The translations under genes were made by a program, and so were the position numbers. DNA of 64,000 nt from assembly GCA_949287095.1 (NCBI GenBank), contig CASEFA010000002.1, positions 1 through 64,000 on the forward strand, written 5' to 3'. This DNA is from an uncultured Bacillota bacterium. Its GTDB lineage: Bacteria; Bacillota; Clostridia; Peptostreptococcales; Anaerovoracaceae. The notes under the pieces were generated by a model. It saw only the letters and a list, made by a program, of their open reading frames with translations. It was not told where the DNA came from and ran no database searches. Position 1 is the stretch's first letter, and each line of letters starts with the position of its first letter. Below, in pieces: positions 45,956 through 53,268 of this stretch.

Positions 45956-47155
45956 ATGAAAACCATAAAACGCGAAAAATATCTCAGCAGAATAATAGAA
46001 CTTAGAGGAACCCCCGATATCAAGATAATCACGGGAATAAGACGGTCCGGAAAATCCCGGCTGATGCAGGACTACATTTCATATCTCAAGGAGAACGATG
46101 ATAACATAAATATCATTTTCATAGACTACATGGATTTGAGATATGAGGAACTTAGGGAATACCATGCGCTTTACAGTTACGTGGAGAGCAGGTTCGAGGA
46201 AGATAAAACAAACTTTCTCTTTATCGATGAAGTGCAGATGTGTCCGGATTTCGAGCTGACTGTAAACAGTCTGTACGGAAGCGGAAAATATGACATTTAC
46301 ATAACAGGATCCAACGCCTTTCAGCCTAGTGCGAATCTGGCCACCCTGTTTACGGGAAGGTATATACAGATTCACGTGTTTCCTTTCAGCTTCAGCGAAT
46401 ACTGCGAATACTTCGCAGATGAAACGGACAGAAACAGGCTGTTCGACGAATACGTTATCAAAGGAGGACTTGCGGGATCATACCCGTACAGAACCGAACG
46501 GGACAGAGTCGGATACATAAAGGAAGTGTATGAGACCATTGTCACCCGTGATCTGGTTCAGAAGTACGGTCTCCATGCGGATACGTCTCTGTACAACCTG
46601 AGTGAGTTTCTGATGGACAATATCGGAAATCTGACATCGCCGAACAAGGTCAGCACCATTTTGAATTCGAAGAACGTTCCCACAAATCACGTTTCCGCAG
46701 GCAGGTACATAAGGTATCTGTGCGATGCCTTTGTTTTCTATGACGTGAAGCGATACGATATAAAAGGGAAAAAATACCTTGAAACGTCGGACAAATTTTA
46801 TGTCTGTGATACGGGAATGAGATATGCGGTTTTGGGAAGCAGAAATATGGATTATGGGCGGGCCTATGAGAATATAGTAGCCATCGAGCTTCTCAGAAGG
46901 GGATACAATCTGTATGTGGGCAAGCTGTATCAAAAAGAGATAGATTTCGTTGCAGTCAAAGGCAGTGAAAAGATATACATTCAGGTAAGCGACGATATTT
47001 CAAATCCTGATACGTTCAGGCGTGAATACGAGCCGCTTCTTAAAACCGGTGACGCGTATCCTAAAACAATCATCGCAAGAACCCGTCACGACGAGTACAC
47101 TTATGAAGGAATAACCGTAGTGGACATTGCAGACTGGCTGATGAAAAACGAATAA
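45956..47155 (+). CDS. ATP-binding protein, AAA_14/DUF4143 family
   Basis: 399 residues. Walker A GIRRSGKSRLMQ (about 27-38), Walker B FLFIDEVQM (about 82-90), sensor ITGSNAF, then the DUF4143 domain with a PD-(D/E)XK-like ending (NIVAIELLRRGYNLYVGKLYQKEIDFVAVKG region; Glu, then EIDF, then IQV). Such ATPases are abundant in anaerobes, vary in copy number and often occur in genomic islands; role unknown. A promoter-like AATACGGTATAATACGG (near 45886-45901) precedes it. A decayed copy lies at 49219-49826. Confidence 0.85.
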   Translation: MKTIKREKYLSRIIELRGTPDIKIITGIRRSGKSRLMQDYISYLKENDDNINIIFIDYMDLRYEELREYHALYSYVESRFEEDKTNFLFIDEVQMCPDFELTVNSLYGSGKYDIYITGSNAFQPSANLATLFTGRYIQIHVFPFSFSEYCEYFADETDRNRLFDEYVIKGGLAGSYPYRTERDRVGYIKEVYETIVTRDLVQKYGLHADTSLYNLSEFLMDNIGNLTSPNKVSTILNSKNVPTNHVSAGRYIRYLCDAFVFYDVKRYDIKGKKYLETSDKFYVCDTGMRYAVLGSRNMDYGRAYENIVAIELLRRGYNLYVGKLYQKEIDFVAVKGSEKIYIQVSDDISNPDTFRREYEPLLKTGDAYPKTIIARTRHDEYTYEGITVVDIADWLMKNE

Positions 47156-47161
47156 AAAAAT

Positions 47162-47205
47162 ACACGCTTCGGCATTCAGGTCTTCCCGATTCTGCCAAAG
47201 CGTGT
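47162..47205. terminator. Bidirectional terminator between convergent genes
   Basis: ACACGCTT-c-GGCA paired with TGCC-a-AAGCGTGT, loop about 18 nt, with A-run on the left and TTTTGCGTTT on the right. Confidence 0.75.
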
Positions 47206-47216
47206 TTTGCGTTTAA

Positions 47217-47546
47217 TTACAGATCCTGCAGGGATTCACCGGAGCGGGACACTTCGCTTATACCGTTATCCCACATGTAATCTTTGATGCTCATAAAATC
47301 CCCGGCTTCGTAGTACCTCACCGTGGCGTTATAGAAATCGTCCGTGACATCATTTCCGCCGGAGTCCAAAACCGCTCCTTTATCGGGCGCTTCGTAGAAT
47401 CCGGTGAAGAACTCCACAAAATCCTCAGACGGCGCTTCGTTTCTCGCCATTCGGGATTGTATATCCGGCAGATTGTAGAGAATCACTGCTGCCGCGATTA
47501 TAACGACGGCAAGAACTGCGATGGTAATCTTCTTTTTCCCGGTCAT
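47217..47546 (-). CDS. Hypothetical membrane-anchored small protein
   Basis: 109 residues. N-terminal membrane helix (about 6-24) after a KKK motif, then an acidic soluble domain of about 85 residues without recognised motifs. Could be an exported lipid-free anchor protein. GGGGAGG ribosome site precedes the ATG. First (most downstream) of a run of small membrane-protein genes on the minus strand. Confidence 0.65.
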   Translation of the reverse strand: MTGKKKITIAVLAVVIIAAAVILYNLPDIQSRMARNEAPSEDFVEFFTGFYEAPDKGAVLDSGGNDVTDDFYNATVRYYEAGDFMSIKDYMWDNGISEVSRSGESLQDL

Positions 47547-47603
47547 CTTAAAACCTCCCCTCTTTGAACAAAACAGACAGCCCCGGTTATCCGGCAGCTT
47601 CGG

Positions 47604-48008
47604 TTACGACAACGAAACATCGAATCCTGCGTAGCTTTCCATAAACGATTTATACGTCAGAATCTCCCGTACTACGCAGTAGATCACATATATGGCGATG
47701 GAAAGGACGAAACCGTAATCCCAGTTCGTTATCCTCATAGGGGAGACGATGGCTGCATAGCCGATAATGAAAAGCAGAGCGCTGTATTTCCCTGCCTTCA
47801 GACCGGACCATTTCTCATAGAAGTAGGCCATAAGCACCGCGCCTGAGATGACTACACCTGCGACTATGAAGAGCCAGGACTTACCGGTGGCAAATTGAAA
47901 GGTCAAAATCATTGCCAGCACTATAAGCGATGTTGCGGTAACGTATTTGATTCTCTTAGTTCTGTAGTCATTAATTACCGTGTCGGGTATAGAATCTCTC
48001 TTATTCAT
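47604..48008 (-). CDS. Hypothetical four-helix membrane protein
   Basis: 134 residues with about four hydrophobic helices and a short basic N-terminus (MNKRDSIPDTVINDYRTKRIK in part). Family not recognised. Overlaps the upstream gene by 8 nt, so the pair is translationally coupled. AAAGGAGAACG supplies the ribosome site inside that gene. Confidence 0.65.
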   Translation of the reverse strand: MNKRDSIPDTVINDYRTKRIKYVTATSLIVLAMILTFQFATGKSWLFIVAGVVISGAVLMAYFYEKWSGLKAGKYSALLFIIGYAAIVSPMRITNWDYGFVLSIAIYVIYCVVREILTYKSFMESYAGFDVSLS

Positions 48009-48411
48009 TACGTTCTCCTTTCAAACAAATTTCTGCATTTTGCTGTTCTGCAATTTTTGACGTGTAAGTCAGCCGTAGAAATACAAAAACTACAACGTTA
48101 TGGATGATACCTAAGGCGAGGTACACAGCAGACGGCAGATCTGAACAGATTTCAAGAACAAGGGCAATTGCGGTGGCAAGGAGCCCGATGAGAAATACGT
48201 CTTTTAAATACGTATGCGCAATTTCAGACCCGCAAATTCTCTCTATACGATTGTTAAAGGAAACGGTGACAACAGTTACGCAGCCTGTCAGTACGAACCC
48301 AGATAGATGAATAATCTTTGCAGCAATAAAGGCAGTTAGGACTGCCATAACTATGAAACCTGTAATGAGAATTTTAACGGTTTCATATCTGAATTTGGTT
48401 AATGGATTCAT
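48001..48411 (-). CDS. Hypothetical four-helix membrane protein
   Basis: 136 residues, four predicted helices, no recognised family. Layout is similar in size to its partner at 47604 and the two may form a complex. Minus-strand promoter TTGAGA, 18-nt spacer, TATACA is visible about 48430-48460, and a GGATGAA site precedes the ATG. Confidence 0.62.
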   Translation of the reverse strand: MNPLTKFRYETVKILITGFIVMAVLTAFIAAKIIHLSGFVLTGCVTVVTVSFNNRIERICGSEIAHTYLKDVFLIGLLATAIALVLEICSDLPSAVYLALGIIHNVVVFVFLRLTYTSKIAEQQNAEICLKGERNE

Positions 48412-48499
48412 TTCATCCTTTTTCCTTGTATATTGAACTCATAGGGAAGTTCTCAACATTTTCCTTTCTTAGAATTTCTCTATATAATTCTATGTAGAC

Positions 48500-48772
48500 G
48501 CTGTGGATTAGTTTGATCTCCTACAGCAGCACCCTATCGCTGACTGTTCTTTTGAAAGGCTCTAACCACAGCTCTATGTCTAAGTGTTAATGAGTTAGAT
48601 AACGCATGACGTTTTATATACAGCAAGGATACATTCGGCATAGAGTACTGCGGATACACAGCGTCGGAAGCTATTTCCATATCACCAAAGGAGGTTTTCC
48701 ATGCTCTATATCGGTATCGACGTTGCCAAATACAAACACGATTGCTTCATCATTGATTCTGATGGTGTTGTC
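48500..48772 (+). mobile_element. IS110 family element remnant (left end and transposase N-terminus)
   Basis: An ATG at 48701 after AAAGGAGGTTTTCC starts MLYIGIDVAKYKHDCFIIDS, the N-terminus of IS110-type DEDD transposases. The match ends at about codon 24, where the sequence passes into the antisense of a neighbouring gene. The roughly 200 nt upstream is non-coding and corresponds to the left-end region that in IS110 elements encodes the bridge RNA. Left boundary is approximate; about 370 codons and the right end are missing. Confidence 0.75.
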
Positions 48773-49030
48773 TATACGGACAATCTCAGAATCACCAATG
48801 ATCGGGTCGGTTTTATATGTGACGGTTATCTCATACACATCCCTTTTAGCATCGCGCATGATTTCCTTTGTTGCAATGTCATCCTTCGGAACGTTCTGCT
48901 CTGCAATATACCTTTCGAATCTCATTTCCGCCAGTGACTTCTGGATGGGATGAAACCAGAGCCATAGCCAGAGAGGAGAGAGGATGACAATGATAATCAG
49001 CACTTTCTTGAATTTCTTTTTCTTAGTCAT
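48671..49030 (-). CDS. Small membrane-anchored protein with IS110-derived C-terminus
   Basis: 119 residues. N-terminal basic patch and one membrane helix (about 9-24), then a soluble domain (KDDIATKEIMRDAKRDVYEI) recalling DUF3139-type exported proteins. The last 28 or so residues (from about INDEAIVFVFGNV) are encoded by the antisense strand of the IS110 fragment, so the native C-terminus was replaced at about 48770. May be non-functional. Family call is tentative. Confidence 0.55.
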   Translation of the reverse strand: MTKKKKFKKVLIIIVILSPLWLWLWFHPIQKSLAEMRFERYIAEQNVPKDDIATKEIMRDAKRDVYEITVTYKTDPIIGDSEIVRIDNTIRINDEAIVFVFGNVDTDIEHGKPPLVIWK

Positions 49031-49126
49031 ATCTTTAATCTCTTTACCGCTTTATTGATCCCTGTGAATTAAAGTATACAATAAATAATATGCGAAGTCA
49101 ATGCGGAGGGCAAAATATGGTTTTGC

Positions 49127-49164
49127 GCAAAATGGAGTGTCAAATGTATGACAAACCATTTTGC
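49127..49164. other. Isolated hairpin with ATGG-rich arms
   Basis: GCAAAATGG (49127-49135) and CCATTTTGC (49156-49164) form a perfect 9-bp stem, extended internally by TGTCA/TGACA. No gene adjoins closely; could be a terminator-like or operator element or a decayed mobile-element end. Confidence 0.4.
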
Positions 49165-49218
49165 ACCTATTTGTCAATCGTTAAATAAGCTTGTTTCTGC
49201 TATCTCCTTACCAATCCT

Positions 49219-49826
49219 GTTTACGTAACGAGCTGAATTCAGTAAAATACGATTCGGAAAACCCTAGCTAATGCGGGACTGTGTTTTGCACCTATGGCAG
49301 AGCGGTGATAACATAAATATTACTTCCATAACAGAATTCGGTGTCTATCTGAATTCGAAGGATATTCTCATCAATCACGTTTTTACAGGCAGGTATATGA
49401 GGTATTTGTGCAATGCATTTGTTTTCTATGCCATAAAGCGATACGACATTATGGGAAAAACCTGAAAAGCCTGGCAAACTCTATGCCTATGATACGGGAA
49501 TCACATATGCGGTTTTAGAAACAGAAATATGGACTATGGACTATGGACGGGCTTCTGATAACCGAGCTTTCAGAATGGGTTAAGAGTTATATGTGAGCAA
49601 GCTGCATCAGAAAGAGATAGATTTCGTTGCAGTCAAAGGCAGTGAAAGGTTGCATATTCAGGTGAGCGACGACATTTCAAACCACGGTACATTCCGTCGT
49701 AGATACGAGTAACTTCATAAAATCCGGGACGCATATCTAAAAACAATAATCGCAATAACCCGTCACGACGGATACACCTATGAAGGGATTTCCATAGTTG
49801 ATACTGCAAACTGGCTAAAAAACATA
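49219..49826 (+). pseudogene. Decayed duplicate of the AAA_14/DUF4143 ATPase gene
   Basis: Starts with a copy of the intact gene's 5' flank (CTGTTTACGTAACGAGC versus CTGTTTACATAGCGAGC at 45868). The ATPase domain is deleted: homology resumes near 49305 with the sequence matching residues about 220 onward of the intact protein (YLNSKDILINHVFTGRYMRY, FVFYAIKRYDI), then breaks by stop codons and frameshifts, and finally matches the last 70 residues (EIDFVAVKGSE, TRHDGYTYEG). Clearly non-functional. Confidence 0.85.
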
Positions 49827-49832
49827 ACACTT

Positions 49833-49886
49833 ATACTATGTAAAACATATATAATAGTTGACAAATCATAAAATAAAGAATATAAT
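49833..49886 (+). promoter_or_regulatory. Promoter with upstream ATACTATGT box, site 1
   Basis: ATACTATGT (49833-49841), 16 nt, TTGACA (49858-49863), 17-nt spacer, TATAAT (49881-49886). It would drive the small membrane peptide at 50035. Confidence 0.7.
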
Positions 49887-50034
49887 TTAAATAACATATA
49901 AATAGATATTTCGGAAAAATAAGCAATCTTTGCAGTCCTGTGACTGGAATATTTCATACGAAGATTTAACGGTTAAACCTGCCGCATGATTCTGATGATT
50001 TCTATTGAACCGTGTATGAATAGGAGGGGTACCC

Positions 50035-50139
50035 ATGACAACAACAATGGCGCAAGTAATTATTCTAGCAGGATTTATCTTAGCAATTATCATAGCAATA
50101 ATTGTAATAAAGAAAATCCGTAAGGCAAGGAGAAAGTAA
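50035..50139 (+). CDS. 34-residue single-helix membrane microprotein
   Basis: Strong AGGAGGGG ribosome site, ATG, a hydrophobic helix (about residues 6-25, rich in Ile/Ala) and a very basic tail KKIRKARRK. It has its own consensus promoter at 49858-49886. Size, helix and charged tail recall type I toxin peptides and other bacterial membrane microproteins, but no family was recognised and no antisense RNA promoter is evident over it. Confidence 0.6.
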   Translation: MTTTMAQVIILAGFILAIIIAIIVIKKIRKARRK

Positions 50140-50174
50140 ACAATAAATTAGAAGAAATAGAAAGAGGTGAAATT

Positions 50175-50279
50175 ATGGAAACTAAGATAATGTTAAGAAA
50201 AGGATAGATTGCTGTAGAAGATATGACAGTTGATTCACAGAAGACAAAAAAGCATCAATCATGCGACAAAAAATCGTGA
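50175..50279 (+). pseudogene. Small reading frame interrupted by a TAG at codon 11
   Basis: An AAAGAGGTGAAATT site precedes ATG; ten codons (METKIMLRKG) are followed by TAG, then 23 further in-frame codons (IAVEDMTVDSQKTKKHQSC DKKS without the space) to TGA. Without the stop this would be a 34-residue peptide directly after the membrane microprotein. Either a nonsense mutation of a small partner gene or a ten-codon peptide only. Family unknown. Confidence 0.4.
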
Positions 50280-50755
50280 AAGAATAGCGAAAAAGAGGTG
50301 AGTATTGAGGCAGTAAACACAAAGCGCCGACTGTTAGGAACTGCAAAAAGCATTTGAAAATGCAAAAGCCTTCTATGATAAAATAACCTAACCATAGGAG
50401 GCTTTCTTTTACTGGGAAGATTACGTGTTATACATGGAGCCAATTGAGGTTGCGCATTTGAACATTAACTTTCCAACTGCTAAACTATGATTACTGTCTT
50501 GCGGCTGCAATAAAGTTTAACACAGGGAGAACTAAACGAATGTTAACGAAATTAATGGTTTAGCATTTCAAGATTACATAGAAAAAAATAATTTAACTGT
50601 TACCTCTGAGTTATAATCATTATATTCTGTACTTGCAGAGAGGAATTTTCGTGCTATTATAACGTGAATGTTGCAATGCATTGTCAATATATATTTTGTA
50701 AAACATAGTATTTATTTTTCGATTATTACGATATATAATAAACGCGGAGGTAAAT
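50280..50755. other. AT-rich gap with terminator and minus-strand promoter-like site
   Basis: Terminator for the small ORFs at 50365-50410: AAAGCCTTCTATG paired with CATAGGAGGCTTT (one G-U), followed by CTTTT. Between 50411 and 50650 nothing is recognisable. On the minus strand ATACTATGT (50703-50711), 15 nt, TTGACA (50682-50687) and TATAAT (50656-50661, 20-nt spacing) form site 2 of the shared promoter box; the same box lies just upstream of padR and could be its operator. Confidence 0.5.
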
Positions 50756-51109
50756 ATGGCGCGAGAAAGAAGCAGTTTTAAAATGGGAACCGTGGAAATG
50801 ATGGCTCTGTTCATATTAAGCAAAGGGGATTTCTACGGATATCAGATAGCTTCCCTCATAGGTAAACTGACGGACGGTAAGGTGACCGTACCTGAAAGCA
50901 CGCTCTATCCTACTCTGTATAAGCTTCTGGACAGGAAGCTTATTTCCGATAAAACGGTGCCGTTGGGCAAGAATCGGGTGAGGGTGTTTTATCATTTGGA
51001 GGAAGAAGGGTGGCAGCGGCTGAACGATTTACTGGAGGATTACAGGAACATTACCGAAGGAATATCGCAGCTTCTGGCAGTTGAAGAGATTGACGAGGAG
51101 GAACTTTAA
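50756..51109 (+). CDS. PadR family transcriptional regulator
   Basis: 117 residues: winged helix with the PadR pattern (MMALFILSKGDFYGYQIASLIG, split in two helices, then VPESTLYPTLYKLLDRKLI and a YHLEEEGWQRL wing) and a C-terminal dimerisation helix. GGAGG ribosome site. It starts a three-gene operon with a HAAS-type membrane protein (TAATG overlap) and a secreted protein, an association seen often in Firmicutes. PadR proteins typically repress nearby genes and sense small molecules or envelope stress. Confidence 0.92.
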   Translation: MARERSSFKMGTVEMMALFILSKGDFYGYQIASLIGKLTDGKVTVPESTLYPTLYKLLDRKLISDKTVPLGKNRVRVFYHLEEEGWQRLNDLLEDYRNITEGISQLLAVEEIDEEEL

Positions 51110-51489
51110 TGAACAAGGAAAATGCAGCGCGGGATTATATCAGACAGGTTAAGGCAATTTTCCCCTTATATGGACGTGAAAGAAAGAGATTCATTAACGA
51201 TCTGAAGGAAGCTGTTGAAAGTTATATCGAGGATACGAAAGACGGTTCATATGAAGGTATCGTCAAACATTTCGGAAGTCCTGCAGAGGTAGTAAGCGAT
51301 TATATCGAAGGTATGGATTCTGAAGTGCTTTACAGGAAGATTATCTTCAGACGACGAATTCTTACCATAGCTGGCATAGTGCTTATTGCTGTACTAGTCG
51401 GAGTTATATTCAACCTATATTGGAACTATGACGCTTATAGACAGTCTGTAGAATCCATAGTTGTAGAGGGCGAAACGATAATCTATTAG
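51109..51489 (+). CDS. HAAS-domain (DUF1700-like) single-pass membrane protein
   Basis: 126 residues. Soluble N-terminal helical domain (YGRERKRFINDLKEAVESYI...YEGIVKHFGSPAEVVSDYIE), which is the HAAS pattern found beside PadR genes, then one membrane helix (about 86-105) and a short outer tail. Probably the cytoplasmic domain interacts with the PadR regulator, by analogy with other PadR-HAAS pairs; this is inference. Confidence 0.72.
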   Translation: MNKENAARDYIRQVKAIFPLYGRERKRFINDLKEAVESYIEDTKDGSYEGIVKHFGSPAEVVSDYIEGMDSEVLYRKIIFRRRILTIAGIVLIAVLVGVIFNLYWNYDAYRQSVESIVVEGETIIY

Positions 51490-51500
51490 AGGGGGGTCTG

Positions 51501-52016
51501 ATGATGAAAAAAATAATATGTGTGTGGGTACTAGTTTTACTGGTATGTACGACAACGGTATTTGCAGAAGAGGCGGATTTACCGGGAAGAAATGATGACA
51601 ATCAGGTTGTAGTAGGTGTGGAATATGTGGGAAATGGAAATTATATCGAAATCGTTATTTTCGATGATAAATTTGCCGATGCATCGCTGATTCAGGGAAT
51701 AACGCCTCTTGCATCTAAGACGGTTACAAAGACCAAGTTGTATAACTGCAAAAATGCTGAAGGAAAGGTTATGTGGTACGTAAAGGTGACGGGGACTTTT
51801 ACCTACGGAAACGGTTCGGCAAAATGTACGGCTTCCACTCCGTCTGCTGCCTCGAGAAACAACTCATGGAAGGTAAGCAAGGCTACGGGGAGCCGCAGCG
51901 GAAACTGGTGCAGCGCAACTGCTACGGGTAAACATTATGGAAAGAACGGCAAAGTTGATCAAACTTTGACGAGGACCGTTAAACTCACCTGCAGTCCTAC
52001 AGGAGTGTTCTCATAG
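51501..52016 (+). CDS. Secreted protein (DUF6147-like)
   Basis: 171 residues with a clear signal peptide (KKIICVWVLVLLVCTTTVFAEE, cleavage after about residue 22). The mature part has paired cysteines and many Thr/Ser/Gly residues in a beta-rich pattern (YNCKNAEGKVMWYVKVTGTF, WCSATATGKHYGKNG). Third gene of the PadR operon; exported, function unknown. The family number is tentative. Confidence 0.72.
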   Translation: MMKKIICVWVLVLLVCTTTVFAEEADLPGRNDDNQVVVGVEYVGNGNYIEIVIFDDKFADASLIQGITPLASKTVTKTKLYNCKNAEGKVMWYVKVTGTFTYGNGSAKCTASTPSAASRNNSWKVSKATGSRSGNWCSATATGKHYGKNGKVDQTLTRTVKLTCSPTGVFS

Positions 52017-52185
52017 CGGTATTTGACGAAGGAATGTATTCTGCTTTTGCGAAGACTTTGCGAACGCAACCTTAAGATTTCTTAATACTTCTCAAATCCT
52101 GTTTACCATTGCTGAATATTCTGATACAATATACGGAAGTGAGCGGACAGCTGTTTCATTCAGCGGGGATGGAAAGGAGAAAGAG

Positions 52186-52635
52186 ATGAAATCCTTATAT
52201 GACATTACGTTCAATAAAATGAAGTACAGCAGCGTAAGGCTTTTAGCAGCAATATTCCTCCTTGGGCTTACTGTCTTCGTGATTTTCGATTCAGTTACGA
52301 ACTTTACTGCAAATTCACTGCCCGGGAAGTATGTTTCTGTCGGATCATTTGTGATTCTGACAGTTGTAATCATTTTTGCGGCAATAGCCGTGGAGAAGTA
52401 TCCACAATTCGAGAAAGACAGTGAAATGTCCGGCAAAGCGATAGGCTGGTATGCGGCAGGGGCTCTGATTGCTTTCATCCTGGAGATGATAATCATTTTC
52501 GGCTTCAATTCCGGTTTTGATGTTAGCAGGGTAGTCAAACCGATTATGTGTATTGCCATAACTGTTTACGAATTTTACATGTATTTCAGAGCAAGGCGGT
52601 TGTATCCTGACGACCGTGGCAGAGAAGAAATTTAA
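52186..52635 (+). CDS. Hypothetical four-helix membrane protein
   Basis: 149 residues with four hydrophobic helices (about 18-38, 50-68, 84-105, 112-132) and a basic C-terminus. GAAAGGAG precedes the ATG. No family recognised. Followed by a hairpin at 52679-52709. Confidence 0.65.
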   Translation: MKSLYDITFNKMKYSSVRLLAAIFLLGLTVFVIFDSVTNFTANSLPGKYVSVGSFVILTVVIIFAAIAVEKYPQFEKDSEMSGKAIGWYAAGALIAFILEMIIIFGFNSGFDVSRVVKPIMCIAITVYEFYMYFRARRLYPDDRGREEI

Positions 52636-52678
52636 AGACTACAAAAGGCGGTATAGCTATAGATACATGATATGCTTC

Positions 52679-52709
52679 AGGCTGCTGCGCCATGATGGTG
52701 CAGCAGCCT
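52679..52709. terminator. Terminator between convergent membrane-protein genes
   Basis: AGGCTGCTGCGCC paired with GGTGCAGCAGCCT (13 bp, one G-U), 5-nt loop, weak T-run. Confidence 0.65.
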
Positions 52710-52750
52710 TTGCGTATATCCATCAGGATTTATTCGTCTGAAGAAAAGAA

Positions 52751-53035
52751 TTAATAGAGCAGTATGCCCAGAAGTACAACCGGCAGAAACGGTACATTCC
52801 ACGTCAGCAGGCCCTCTCTTACAAAGCCGTATTTCTCGTTCAGTCTGAAGCACAGGAAGATAGCTCCGACGTCGAGGGCAAGGAGCAGAAGCCACAGGAA
52901 CATGTTCCTGTTAAATGCACCGAGCACGTATAGGATGCTGCTTATGAAAAAAAGGAGGCTGTAGACATGCATAAAGAAAACGGCAAAGCCTGCCTGGCGC
53001 TTCTTTCTATGTTCTGCTTCGGGTGAAATCATCAT
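52751..53035 (-). CDS. Hypothetical small membrane protein
   Basis: 94 residues from the ATG at 53035, which has AAAGGAAC upstream (an ATG six codons earlier lacks a site). Three hydrophobic helices. Not recognised. Its promoter carries the shared ATACTATGT box. Confidence 0.6.
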   Translation of the reverse strand: MMISPEAEHRKKRQAGFAVFFMHVYSLLFFISSILYVLGAFNRNMFLWLLLLALDVGAIFLCFRLNEKYGFVREGLLTWNVPFLPVVLLGILLY

Positions 53036-53073
53036 GTCTGCCGTTCCTTTCATTTCGTATTGTCTATATATTC

Positions 53074-53126
53074 ATTGTAAGTTCGCGAGTATATGCTGTC
53101 AATATATATTTTATTTTACATAGTAT
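53074..53126 (-). promoter_or_regulatory. Promoter with upstream ATACTATGT box, site 3
   Basis: Minus strand: ATACTATGT (53118-53126), 15 nt, TTGACA (53097-53102), 17-nt spacer, TACAAT (53074-53079). Confidence 0.7.
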
Positions 53127-53190
53127 GATGGCGGCGGGCGCCGGCGGAGAATGCAGATTTTGTCAGAGCGGAGAAAAGGAAAAGACAGCG

Positions 53191-53219
53191 TTGATTTTCT
53201 GAAACATGTGGTATAAAAT
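53191..53219 (+). promoter_or_regulatory. Promoter of the metY-type operon
   Basis: TTGATT (53191-53196), 17-nt spacer, TAAAAT (53214-53219), 50 nt before the ATG. No SAM riboswitch or S-box motif is seen in this short leader. Confidence 0.6.
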
Positions 53220-53268
53220 TTTATATACAGGCAATAAAGCTAAGTTGATTTTTTAAGGAGATAAGACA

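Noticed and set aside
48701-48937. A 78-codon plus-strand gene
   Set aside because: Only the first 24 or so codons are IS110 transposase; the rest is antisense of another gene, so it is a chance fusion frame.
50411-50650. An 18-codon frame starting near 50434
   Set aside because: No ribosome site, promoter or conservation evidence.
53127-53268. SAM or other sulfur-related riboswitch upstream of the sulfhydrylase
   Set aside because: The leader between promoter and ATG is only about 40 nt and contains no S-box motif.
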